Shown: positions 1-6,737 of the stretch, in pieces
Numbering within the stretch: position 1 is the stretch's first letter
Layout: every line of letters starts with the position of its first letter
Origin: Acidobacteriota bacterium
GTDB lineage: Bacteria > Acidobacteriota > Terriglobia > Terriglobales > Acidobacteriaceae
Assembly: GCA_021805955.1 (NCBI GenBank)
Contig: JAJZDO010001038.1
Span: forward strand, 1 to 7,652
DNA: 7,652 nt
Reading direction: 5' to 3'
Notes under the pieces: generated by a model
Database searches by the model: none
Told to the model about the DNA's origin: nothing
What the model saw: only the letters and a program-made list of their open reading frames with translations
Made by a program: the position numbers and the translations under genes

Positions 1-1163
1 GAAACGTATTTCGCGGCCTCACGATGATGGTCATGATCTTTGTCAACGATCTTGCCGGCGTCCATGGCCTTCCATGGTGGACCTATCACGCACACCGGGA
101 ACAGAATGTAATGACCTACGTGGACATGGTGTTTCCGTTTTTCCTCTTCATCGTCGGCATGTCGATGCCGATCGCCATTGCGGGGAGACTCAAGCGGAAT
201 CCTTCCTACATTTCCCTTTGGCAACACATTCTCTCGCGGTCTATCGGCCTGGTCGTGTTGGGACTTATTCTCGCGAACGCGGAGAAGGGCGATCCAGTTC
301 GAATGGGTATATCAACAGCGATGTGGGCGCTGATCGGGCTAACAGGTGCCATTCTTTTTTGGCTGGTTCCGAGCCGTGACGCTCAGCATGTCCGCGTCTT
401 TCGCGGTCTGCGGATCGTAGGCTTCCTGATGATTCTCGGTGTGTTCGCAATCTTCCGGCGAACAACACACGGCGCCGCTGCATGGATCGATTTCTCCTAC
501 CCTGAGATCCTTGGCTTAATCGGCTTCGCTTATTTCTCGGTCGCCCTGCTATACGTTTCTACGCGGCGATGGCTGTGGGCTCCTGTCGCCTGGTTTGTTG
601 CGCTGACGACGCTTTGCACATTGAGCACGGCGCACCTCCTTCATCTACCACGGCATTACCTGCTCTATTACTGGCCTTTGGGGGCGGGCGATTCATCTTC
701 CGTCGTCATGGCGGGAATCGTCACGTCCATCATCTTTCTTGGCAAACATCGCTGGCAAAAACTTCACCAAAGGATGTGGATGGCGCTCGGTTTTGCTGTC
801 GTCACCCTCGCTGCCGCGTGGATGCTCGCCCCGCTGGGCATTTCAAAAATTCGCGCCACACCGACCTGGTGTCTGGCAAGCGTAGGCGCCAGCGTACTCT
901 GCTTCATGCTGCTCTACTGGATATGCGACGTGATGGGAATAACGCGATGGGCGTTTTTCGCAAAGCCTGCGGGCGAAAACACCCTGCTGACATATTTGCT
1001 GCCGGATATCTATGCCTATCTCACAGCCTTTGTCGGATTTACCTACCTGGATCGGTACTTCCAGGCGGGCGCATCGGGTGTTCTCGGCGCGGTCGTCTTT
1101 ACGTTCGCAATTCTAGCGGTCTCGGCAGCGCTAACTCGTATGCAAATACGCCTGCAACTCTAA
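1..1163 (+). CDS. HGSNAT-like/DUF5009 (COG4299) multi-pass membrane acyltransferase, 5' partial
   Basis: This inner-membrane protein resembles the catalytic part of heparan-alpha-glucosaminide N-acetyltransferase, a family thought to move acetyl groups from acetyl-CoA across the membrane onto sugars; the bacterial substrate is unknown. The open frame runs to the left edge (first whole codon at 3), and the residues before the first ATG at 24 already read NVFRGLT. That is the family's N-terminal signature, usually preceded by several residues, so the real start lies upstream and both ATGs at 24 and 27 are internal. Next come NDLAGVHGLPWW, the conserved VDMVFPFFLFIVGMS membrane segment, and about ten further hydrophobic segments. 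The GENTLLTYLLPD stretch near the C-terminus is typical of the family's last helices. About 386 residues are visible, close to full length. It converges on hutH, leaving 59 bases between the two stops. The family call is secure; the substrate and any link to the neighbours are not. Confidence 0.85.
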   Translation, partial: NVFRGLTMMVMIFVNDLAGVHGLPWWTYHAHREQNVMTYVDMVFPFFLFIVGMSMPIAIAGRLKRNPSYISLWQHILSRSIGLVVLGLILANAEKGDPVRMGISTAMWALIGLTGAILFWLVPSRDAQHVRVFRGLRIVGFLMILGVFAIFRRTTHGAAAWIDFSYPEILGLIGFAYFSVALLYVSTRRWLWAPVAWFVALTTLCTLSTAHLLHLPRHYLLYYWPLGAGDSSSVVMAGIVTSIIFLGKHRWQKLHQRMWMALGFAVVTLAAAWMLAPLGISKIRATPTWCLASVGASVLCFMLLYWICDVMGITRWAFFAKPAGENTLLTYLLPDIYAYLTAFVGFTYLDRYFQAGASGVLGAVVFTFAILAVSAALTRMQIRLQL

Positions 1164-1222
1164 GAGCAGCGCATAAAGATTATGCCGGGCCGAGTGGCAC
1201 AATCGCGGAGGCATGGGGTAGC
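1164..1222. other. Convergent gap between the acyltransferase and hutH, weak hairpin
   Basis: This 59-base gap separates two converging stop codons. A perfect 6-bp inverted repeat, GCATAA / TTATGC with a 3-nt loop, lies at 1171-1185. It is short, AT-rich and not followed by a T-run on either strand, so it is not a convincing intrinsic terminator. Termination here is either Rho-dependent or not visible to me. Confidence 0.3.
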
Positions 1223-2764
1223 CTAACGCATCCAGTCGTCCAAGGCTCCGCGAAGAATCGCGGCGCGCAGGTTTCCGATGTCTGCATGTAAACTGCGATC
1301 GCGGTCGAGTTTGGCGACAACGCTCCGCACCTGGTTCCATGCGGCTTCCACGCGCAGAGCTGGCTTCAGTGGCTTACGATATTCCAGGCCTTCGGCCGCC
1401 GCCATCAATTCAATTGCCAGCACCGACTCCGCGTTTTCGACAATCTGCCGCAGCTTCCACGCCGCCGTCATGCCCATGGATACATGGTCTTCTTTTCCTC
1501 CGGAGGTGGGCACGCTGTCGATAGACGCCGGGTGAGCAAGCACTCGCGCCTCCGCAAGCAAAGAAGCGGCCGCCACATGCGGAACCATGTAGCCAGAGGA
1601 AACGCCGGCATGTGGCGTAAGGAAAGGCGGCAGTCCCTCGTTTAGATCTGGGTTCACCAGCCGATCGATGCGGCGCTCGCAGATGCTTATCAGGTCGGTC
1701 AACACAATCGCCGCGTAGTCGAAAGCATATGCAAGAGGAGCGCCGTGAAAATTGCCGCCTGAGATAATCTCATTCCCGGCGGAGGCGGATTTCTCTCCTA
1801 CGACAAATACTAATGGATTATCTGTCGCCGAACCCATCTCAATTTCGAGAACTCGCCTTGCCTGTGCCAGCCCATCCAGAACGGCCCCATGCACCTGCGG
1901 CATACATCGGAGACAATATGCATCCTGCACCCGCGGATCATGCTCGCGATGGGATTCGCGAATCTCACTCTCCGCTAACAAAGATCGCAGATGCCGCCCT
2001 GCTTCCAACTGGCCGGGATGAGGTCGCGCGGCCTGAATTCGCGCATCGAAAGCGGTCGGCGTTCCCTTCAATGCTTCCAGAGTCATGGCGCCCGCCAGAC
2101 TTGCCAGGCGGGCGATACGTTCAGCTCGCAATAATGCCAGCCCTCCCACTGCAGCCATCGCTTGCGTGCCATTCAGCAAGGCCAGGCCCTCCTTGGGCGC
2201 AAGCTTCAAAGGCTCAATGCCTGCCTCCAGTAATGCGCCGCTCGCGGCAACTCGGTTATTCCGATAAAAAACTTCTCCCTCGCCGATCATTCCCAAGGCA
2301 AGATGAGCCAGCGGGGCCAAGTCGCCACTCGCGCCGACAGAGCCGCGAGCTGGCACCACTGGACATATATTATTTTCGAGCATGGCCAGCAAGTGTTCCG
2401 CCACCACAACGCGAGCGCCACTGGTACCCTTCGCCAGCACATTCGCCCGCAAAAGAAGCATGCCGCGAATCTCCGCTTCTGCCAGCGACTCGCCAACGCC
2501 GCAAGCATGGCTGCGCACCAGGTTCAATTGAAGGTCGGCCAGTTGATCGTGAGGGATCGTCACCTCCGACATTTTGCCGAAGCCAGTGTTGATGCCATAG
2601 ACCGTTGCCCCTTCGGCGAGATAGCGCTCGACCACCGCACGCGACGCCTCCATACGCCGGCGCGCTTCCGGATGCAACACCACCGGCATCCTCTCGTACG
2701 CCACTGCGGCAAGCTCTTCCAGGGTCAGCGATTGACCGTTCAATGCCAGCGATGAGGAATACAA
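1223..2764 (-). CDS. hutH: Histidine ammonia-lyase (histidase)
   Basis: HutH is the cytoplasmic first enzyme of histidine degradation: L-histidine to trans-urocanate plus ammonia. The Ala-Ser-Gly triplet that cyclises to the MIO electrophile lies in GSVGASGDLAPL, encoded at 2324-2332. The active-site tyrosine is in YGINTGFG, 89 residues before it. Other family blocks are NGTQAM, RVQDAYCLRC, ATDNPL, GGNFHG and EDHVSMG. I chose the TTG start at 2764 because AGAAGAGG sits 8 nt upstream, overlapping the galT stop. It gives 513 aa, and the ASG falls at 145-147, close to the 142-144 of Pseudomonas HutH. The open frame reaches a GTG at 2818, which would add 18 residues without family similarity and overlap galT by 40 bp. 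No hutU, hutI or hutG is present in the window. It appears to be the last gene of the ATP-grasp/galT/hutH run. Confidence 0.95.
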   Translation of the reverse strand: MYSSSLALNGQSLTLEELAAVAYERMPVVLHPEARRRMEASRAVVERYLAEGATVYGINTGFGKMSEVTIPHDQLADLQLNLVRSHACGVGESLAEAEIRGMLLLRANVLAKGTSGARVVVAEHLLAMLENNICPVVPARGSVGASGDLAPLAHLALGMIGEGEVFYRNNRVAASGALLEAGIEPLKLAPKEGLALLNGTQAMAAVGGLALLRAERIARLASLAGAMTLEALKGTPTAFDARIQAARPHPGQLEAGRHLRSLLAESEIRESHREHDPRVQDAYCLRCMPQVHGAVLDGLAQARRVLEIEMGSATDNPLVFVVGEKSASAGNEIISGGNFHGAPLAYAFDYAAIVLTDLISICERRIDRLVNPDLNEGLPPFLTPHAGVSSGYMVPHVAAASLLAEARVLAHPASIDSVPTSGGKEDHVSMGMTAAWKLRQIVENAESVLAIELMAAAEGLEYRKPLKPALRVEAAWNQVRSVVAKLDRDRSLHADIGNLRAAILRGALDDWMR

Positions 2765-2772
2765 TTCGTTCG

Positions 2773-2780
2773 CCTCTTCT
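2773..2780 (-). promoter_or_regulatory. Shine-Dalgarno of hutH, overlapping the galT stop
   Basis: On the minus strand AGAAGAGG is followed by 8 nt and then the TTG at 2764. Its first two bases are the last two of the galT TAG stop (2779-2781). This spacing decides the hutH start and suggests termination-reinitiation coupling between galT and hutH. Confidence 0.6.
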
Positions 2781-3831
2781 ATTTTTTCAATGTGTAGTGT
2801 AGATCGTTCACAGCGCACAACCTCTCGGCTGCGCTTTCCGGCGTGATGTCCCGCTGCGGCATGCCCAACATTTCAAATCCAACCATGAACTTCCTGACGG
2901 TGGCAGATCGCAGAAGTGGCGGATAAAAGTGTGCATGAAAATGCCACTCCGGGTGCGACTTGGAATCCGTCGGACTCTGGTGAAAACCCATCGTGTAAGG
3001 AAAGCTGGTTTGAAACAGATTGTCGTAGCGCGTGGTCACTCGCTTCAAAATATCCGCCAACCCCGCTGTCTGCGAAACATCCATTTCCATCAGCGAACCA
3101 TGATGGCGGCGGCTCAGTATCATTGTTTCAAAAGGCCAGATCGCCCAGAATGGCACAAGCGCAACAAACTCCTGATTCTCGCAGACGATCCTTTCTGCAA
3201 TCTGCAATTCGCGCTGCACGGTATCGCACAGGAGGCAAGTTCCGTGCGCATCCAGGTAGGCAAGCTGCGCGGCTTGCTCTACCTGCGGCGCATCCGGGAC
3301 ATGTTCAGTAGACCAGACCTGGCAATGCGGGTGTGGATTGCTCGCGCCCATCATCGCCCCGCGGTTCTCAAAAATCTGTACGTAGTTGATTTCCGGCCGC
3401 TGGCCTAGATTCCGATATTGCTCGACCCATGCTTGAACAACACGCTCGATGTCCTGCTGTTGCATCCGTGCCAGCGTCAGATCGTGGTCGGGATGGAAGC
3501 AGAGGACACGGCAAATTCCAAGCTCTCGCTCAGCCCGGAACAAGTCATCGTGCGGCGCATCCGACAGTGGAGCAATATCCGGAAGCAGAGCAGCATAATC
3601 GTTATCAAAAACAAACACGTTTTCGTATAGCGGATTTCGATGTCCGCCAGCGCGCGTATTGCCCGGACATAAATAACAAGTGGGATCGTAATGAATCGCC
3701 GCAGTGGACTCTGTCTTGGCAATTTCCCCCTGCCACGGGCGCTGAGTACGGTGCGGCGATACCAAAACCCACTTGCGAGCTAATGGATTGAAGCGACGAT
3801 GTGGAGCCTGAAGCCAGGTCGATGGCGGCAT
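2779..3831 (-). CDS. galT: Galactose-1-phosphate uridylyltransferase
   Basis: This Leloir-pathway enzyme of the HIT superfamily exchanges UMP between UDP-glucose and galactose 1-phosphate. At 350 aa it is colinear with E. coli GalT (348 aa). The active site is N-P-H-P-H-C-Q at 165-171, with His169 the expected uridylylated nucleophile. The residue after it is Cys, as I recall for the human enzyme, where E. coli has Gly. Zinc ligands are expected at Cys52, Cys55, His116 and His167. The second metal-site residues correspond to Glu185, His284, His299 and His301. The C-terminal block HFYPPLLRSATVRKF is very well conserved. A second CxxC (199/202) lies in the linker, as in many GalTs outside enterics. 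The ATG at 3831 begins just before the conserved HRRFNPL block. No clear Shine-Dalgarno precedes it, so it may depend on translation of the ATP-grasp-like gene ending 28 nt upstream. No galK, galE or galM is in the window. Confidence 0.96.
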   Translation of the reverse strand: MPPSTWLQAPHRRFNPLARKWVLVSPHRTQRPWQGEIAKTESTAAIHYDPTCYLCPGNTRAGGHRNPLYENVFVFDNDYAALLPDIAPLSDAPHDDLFRAERELGICRVLCFHPDHDLTLARMQQQDIERVVQAWVEQYRNLGQRPEINYVQIFENRGAMMGASNPHPHCQVWSTEHVPDAPQVEQAAQLAYLDAHGTCLLCDTVQRELQIAERIVCENQEFVALVPFWAIWPFETMILSRRHHGSLMEMDVSQTAGLADILKRVTTRYDNLFQTSFPYTMGFHQSPTDSKSHPEWHFHAHFYPPLLRSATVRKFMVGFEMLGMPQRDITPESAAERLCAVNDLHYTLKK

Positions 3832-3859
3832 AGGGTGTCTGCGGCGGAAACGCCATTAC

Positions 3860-4900
3860 TCATGCTAATCGATGTTGGCCTTCGCTGCTCTTGCCTAGAG
3901 TGTTGCGATGAATGCCGTTCGACGGCAGCGCATACCGGCTGCCGCGCAGGGCTGCGACTTCCAATCTTGCCCATTCAACCCACAGGTTCAGGTCCTGTGT
4001 TTCTTTCATCATGTCTGCAACACAGCCATCCTCGACACTCGCTGAAGTTTCCATGAAGTAGAACTCCCGCGTTACTTGGGACCGCAGGAACTCCGTGCGC
4101 GTGACTCCGCGAACAAGTCTCATACCGGACAACAGCGCAGTATTTACGCGCCTGAGTCTCTCGTCATCTGCAATTCCGTAGGGCGCCGTGGAGATCGGCA
4201 ACAGTTCACCTGCCTGCGCTCTCTCGAAGAATGCTTCCCTATAGGGAGATACTGCGGAGAACACCACCGACCCGTCTGCTGTGATGCTATCGACATGAAA
4301 GCGATCTCCCGCGACCGACTGTTCCAGGAAAAAACTGCTCTGCCTGTCGCCCAATTCGTCCAGACAGCGCCAAACTTGCTCAGAATCGTTCAGTTCCCGA
4401 GTTGCACAACCCAAGAGTACGCCTCGCGGTGTTAATAGCCAAGGCGTTGGAACAGATTGCATGAATAATCGCAATTCGTCATAGTTCGCAACCGAGGTAA
4501 ACGCAGGCACGCGCATTCCCAAGTGAGCGGCCTTGATCCGCGCAGCCAACTTGTCACTAAAATACCGGGCCGTGGTGGTACCCATGCCAGGAATCCGCAA
4601 ATGCTCCCGCAGCGTAGCCGCGACCTCGACATTGAATCTGTCCAAAGCAACGATGCGCGCGAATCTCCGAGACCGCGCAAGGTAGGTCACGGTATTTGTG
4701 ATTTGCTCCAGGGTCATGCCAGCAGGCATGCTGTGCAGTTCATCGATCGCATCCAGCGGCCACCCGGCATCACGATGTTCGTCGATGGTCAGCAAAACCA
4801 CCCGACAATCAAGCGTCGCCAACTCCTCCAAGAACCGATGGCCGGTGTTGCTGCCAGCAATACATAAAACGATCTCGCCGTCTGGACTGTTCATCTTCAT
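3860..4900 (-). CDS. ATP-grasp-like protein with altered nucleotide-binding residues
   Basis: This resembles a family of uncharacterised ATP-grasp proteins, which are carboxylate-amine/thiol ligases in general; the substrate is unknown. From the ATG at 4900 it is 346 aa. An N-terminal Rossmann-like part (CIAGSNTGHRFLEEL, LDAIDELHSMP) is followed by RIPGMGTTTARYFSDKL, where the first ATP lysine is kept (Lys117). The ATP-grasp core then has FLEQSVAGDRFHVDS, TEFLRS and YFMETSAS. The metal-binding acids Glu270 and Glu284 are present. The stretch where relatives usually read LKPR reads LTPR, so the second ATP lysine is Thr157 (codon ACA, 4430-4432), and the arginine usual after the second Glu is a serine. 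The open frame extends to a TTG at 5005, but those 35 residues lack family similarity and cover the predicted promoter. ATGs at 4900 and 4894 are both plausible. It seems to be the first gene of the galT-hutH run. Activity is uncertain. Confidence 0.75.
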   Translation of the reverse strand: MKMNSPDGEIVLCIAGSNTGHRFLEELATLDCRVVLLTIDEHRDAGWPLDAIDELHSMPAGMTLEQITNTVTYLARSRRFARIVALDRFNVEVAATLREHLRIPGMGTTTARYFSDKLAARIKAAHLGMRVPAFTSVANYDELRLFMQSVPTPWLLTPRGVLLGCATRELNDSEQVWRCLDELGDRQSSFFLEQSVAGDRFHVDSITADGSVVFSAVSPYREAFFERAQAGELLPISTAPYGIADDERLRRVNTALLSGMRLVRGVTRTEFLRSQVTREFYFMETSASVEDGCVADMMKETQDLNLWVEWARLEVAALRGSRYALPSNGIHRNTLGKSSEGQHRLA

Positions 4901-4938
4901 ATGGGCGCAAGTATAGCCCCATATGAAGACAGGATGAA
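4894..4938 (-). promoter_or_regulatory. Predicted promoter with inverted-repeat operator for the ATP-grasp-like/galT/hutH run
   Basis: A perfect 12-bp inverted repeat has arms at 4894-4905 and 4918-4929 (minus strand: TCTTCATATGGG and CCCATATGAAGA) and a 12-nt spacer. On the minus strand the spacer carries TATACT (4910-4915), one mismatch from the -10 consensus. Seventeen nt further upstream is TTCATC (4933-4938), which matches only 3 of 6 bases of the -35 consensus. Initiation would fall around 4901-4903, giving a leaderless or near-leaderless transcript starting at the ATG at 4900. Another CTTCAT copy at 4934-4939 lies 11 bp, about one helical turn, from the copy at 4923-4928. An RNA hairpin is an alternative reading. 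No data here show a bound regulator. Confidence 0.4.
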
Positions 4939-5037
4939 GCGATTTGGCCTTCTTTGCCTGCTCAATGGAGATCATTGCAGGCATGAGAATATCCATCACC
5001 GGCAAGATAAGTAAAAAGGTACTTGCGGCGAATCAGT

Positions 5038-5661
5038 ATGATATTGGCTATGGCTTCTGCGCATTTGCTCAGTGGAGCACGCGTTCTGCAACTATTCGAT
5101 GAATGGACTGCGCGCTGGCACCAACACCCTTTCGCACCGGAAATGAAGGACCCGTCAAATGCCGCGATCGAGGGGCTACATCGCGCCAATTATGAACTTT
5201 GGCACCAGGAGGACAAGGCCCGCGACCGTCTTGCCGGAGATGCAGCAATCGCCGCCGCCAAGCGCGCAATCGACGTGATCAACCAGCGACGGAACGACCA
5301 AATGGAACGCTGCGATGAACTTCTGCTGGAAGAGTTGTCGGCGGAGAGGCTGCCCAATTCCCAGGCGGAGTTGCATTCTGAAACGCCGGGGCTGATGCTG
5401 GATCGACTGTCCATTCTCAGCCTGAAGATGTACCACACCCGTGAGGAGACAGAACGGATTCCATCCCCCCCAGGTCATCGCGAACGGAATCTGCGACGTT
5501 TGGCGATATTGGAGAATCAGCGGAAAGACTTAGCAACCTGCCTGGATAGCCTGTGGCAGCGGGTGTTACATGGCGAAGCTCGCTTTCGGGTATATCGCCA
5601 GATGAAGATGTACAACGATCCTGACCTGAACCCAGTTCTCTACGATAAGTCCACGAACTAG
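5038..5661 (+). CDS. DUF4254 family protein
   Basis: This small soluble protein, about 207 aa, has no signal peptide and belongs to the DUF4254 family, whose molecular function is not known to me. The family blocks are recognisable in order from the ATG at 5038: [22 protein letters not shown] (about residues 43-63), [26 protein letters not shown] (about 72-97), [22 protein letters not shown] (about 113-133) and a C-terminal [12 protein letters not shown] followed by [14 protein letters not shown]. The protein is predicted to be mostly helical and rich in charged residues. The start is uncertain. ATGs at 5038 and 5050 and a TTG at 5023 are all in frame; none has a well-spaced ribosome site (AAAAAGG at 5013-5019 is too close to the TTG). 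It is transcribed away from the ATP-grasp-like gene and converges on the lipoprotein gene 18 nt away. Confidence 0.85.
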   Translation: MILAMASAHLLSGARVLQLFDEWTARWHQHPFAPEMKDPSNAAIEGLHRANYELWHQEDKARDRLAGDAAIAAAKRAIDVINQRRNDQMERCDELLLEELSAERLPNSQAELHSETPGLMLDRLSILSLKMYHTREETERIPSPPGHRERNLRRLAILENQRKDLATCLDSLWQRVLHGEARFRVYRQMKMYNDPDLNPVLYDKSTN

Positions 5662-5679
5662 TAGCCGCTGATTCTGCTC

Positions 5680-6498
5680 CTACTGCTGCGCCGATCCGGA
5701 ACTTGCTTGGCTATTTGCCGGCTGATTCGACTGTCCGGTCGTGGCTGGAGTCGAATTCGTTGTGCCTTGAGGATTGCCTTGCACACCCTGCTGTCCATTT
5801 ATATTTTGCGCATTTGAAAGAAGTTGAATTTCCACGCGCCGATTTTTCGCGCGACCGCTGGCACTGCTGTTGCTGGCAACTTCCACATCTTTGCCAATCC
5901 CGATCAGGTAAAACTTGTGCGCGGGCACATTGTATTTTTCGGCTAGATACTGTGCGACCGCCTCCGCACGCCGCTCACTCAACTGGTAGTTGTAATCCTT
6001 GTTGCCGGTCGAATCCGTCCCGCCGGTAATTTCCAGAATGTACGACTTCGTGTTTGCGAGTTGACTGGCGAAGTTATCCAGATCTGCCTTATCGCGAGGG
6101 GCGAGTGTGGCCTTATCAAAGGCGAAATGGACATTGGTATCCGCGACTTGATGATAGGTATCGAGATTGCTGACGACGCTTTTCAGTGTGTCAGCGTGAT
6201 TCATGGCTTCCTGTGCGGACTGCTGCGCCTGGTTCGCTGCCTGACCCGCAGCTAGCGCTTTTTGATCCGCAGTGTTGGCGGCGGTTTGTACCTGCTGGAT
6301 ACCCTGCGTGGCCCGATTATCCACATCTTGTAAATTGCGGTGGTTGGCGGCGGTCTGATCTTCCAATTCGTTCGTATGCTGGATCAACGGGGTGGTCTGC
6401 GTGCGAACATAATTCTTTGTTGCGCAACCCGCAAAAGTCAGGATAAGCATGGACGCTCCCCCGAGGTAAATCCTTGAACTTCTAGCACTTCGTGTCAT
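5680..6498 (-). CDS. OmpA/Pal-like peptidoglycan-binding lipoprotein
   Basis: This is an outer-membrane lipoprotein expected to tether the membrane to the cell wall. From the ATG at 6498 it is 272 aa. An Arg-containing n-region and hydrophobic stretch end in the lipobox TFAGC, with Cys25 the lipidated residue and Ala at +2, consistent with outer-membrane sorting by enterobacterial rules. Residues about 26-115 are an Ala/Gln-rich, charged stretch likely to form a coiled coil. The OmpA domain follows: VHFAFDKATL, ITGGTDSTG, YQLSERRAEAVAQYL, then GRAKNRRVEIQLL. These hold the Asp and Arg positions used to bind diaminopimelate in this domain. The last 40 or so residues are a disordered Gln/Asn/Ser/Thr/Gly tail. 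I chose the ATG because GAGGGAG lies 8 nt upstream; the open frame continues to a GTG at 6558, which would put a hydrophilic stretch before the signal peptide. It is divergent from uvrC. Confidence 0.9.
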   Translation of the reverse strand: MTRSARSSRIYLGGASMLILTFAGCATKNYVRTQTTPLIQHTNELEDQTAANHRNLQDVDNRATQGIQQVQTAANTADQKALAAGQAANQAQQSAQEAMNHADTLKSVVSNLDTYHQVADTNVHFAFDKATLAPRDKADLDNFASQLANTKSYILEITGGTDSTGNKDYNYQLSERRAEAVAQYLAEKYNVPAHKFYLIGIGKDVEVASNSSASGRAKNRRVEIQLLSNAQNINGQQGVQGNPQGTTNSTPATTGQSNQPANSQASSGSAQQ

Positions 6499-6506
6499 AC
6501 CAGCTT

Positions 6507-6513
6507 CTCCCTC
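6507..6513 (-). promoter_or_regulatory. Shine-Dalgarno of the OmpA-like lipoprotein
   Basis: GAGGGAG on the minus strand, with 8 nt to the ATG at 6498. It fixes the start at the lipoprotein signal peptide rather than at the in-frame GTG at 6558. Confidence 0.65.
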
Positions 6514-6737
6514 GTGATGGCGCAACTGTTCGCCATCTCTGTGTTGGATGCAATTCACAAGCCAATCAATGACTTTTTCATATTTCCTTATACGTCAACG
6601 ACTTACATCGCCATTAGATTATCCGACCTTAACTGGACTGCCTTGTGAGCGGCAATTTTTACATGCGATCCATACTGCTCCGGATTGCTTTTCGAAACTC
6701 TTGTCGAAGCGCATAAACTGAGACTGACTCCTCTTCC
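6514..6737. promoter_or_regulatory. Divergent intergenic region between the lipoprotein gene and uvrC
   Basis: This region must contain the leaders and probably the promoters of both flanking genes. It includes an AT-rich stretch at about 6565-6625. On the minus strand TTGACG (6593-6598) resembles a -35 box, but no good -10 lies 16-18 nt downstream. A TATAAG overlaps nearby without a matching -35. On the + strand I find no convincing sigma-70 pair for uvrC. No small ORF, terminator or tRNA is recognisable. Confidence 0.35.

Noticed and set aside
1171..1185. Inverted repeat as a bidirectional terminator for the convergent genes
   Set aside because: Only 6 bp, AT-rich and without a T-run on either side; kept only as a note on the gap.
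569..1291. 240-codon + strand frame overlapping the membrane acyltransferase and running into hutH
   Set aside because: Out-of-frame shadow; the acyltransferase frame carries all conserved motifs.
1295..1302. GCGATCGC octamer (HIP1-like palindrome)
   Set aside because: A single copy inside the hutH coding sequence; no evidence of an enriched motif.
1813..2592. 259-codon open frame on the + strand opposite hutH
   Set aside because: Arg/Pro/Ser-rich translation typical of the antisense of a GC-rich gene; hutH on the other strand is unambiguous.
6691..6708. TTCGA / TCGAA inverted repeat before uvrC as a LexA/SOS box
   Set aside because: Only 5-bp arms with an 8-nt spacer, and no match to the LexA boxes I know; likely chance.
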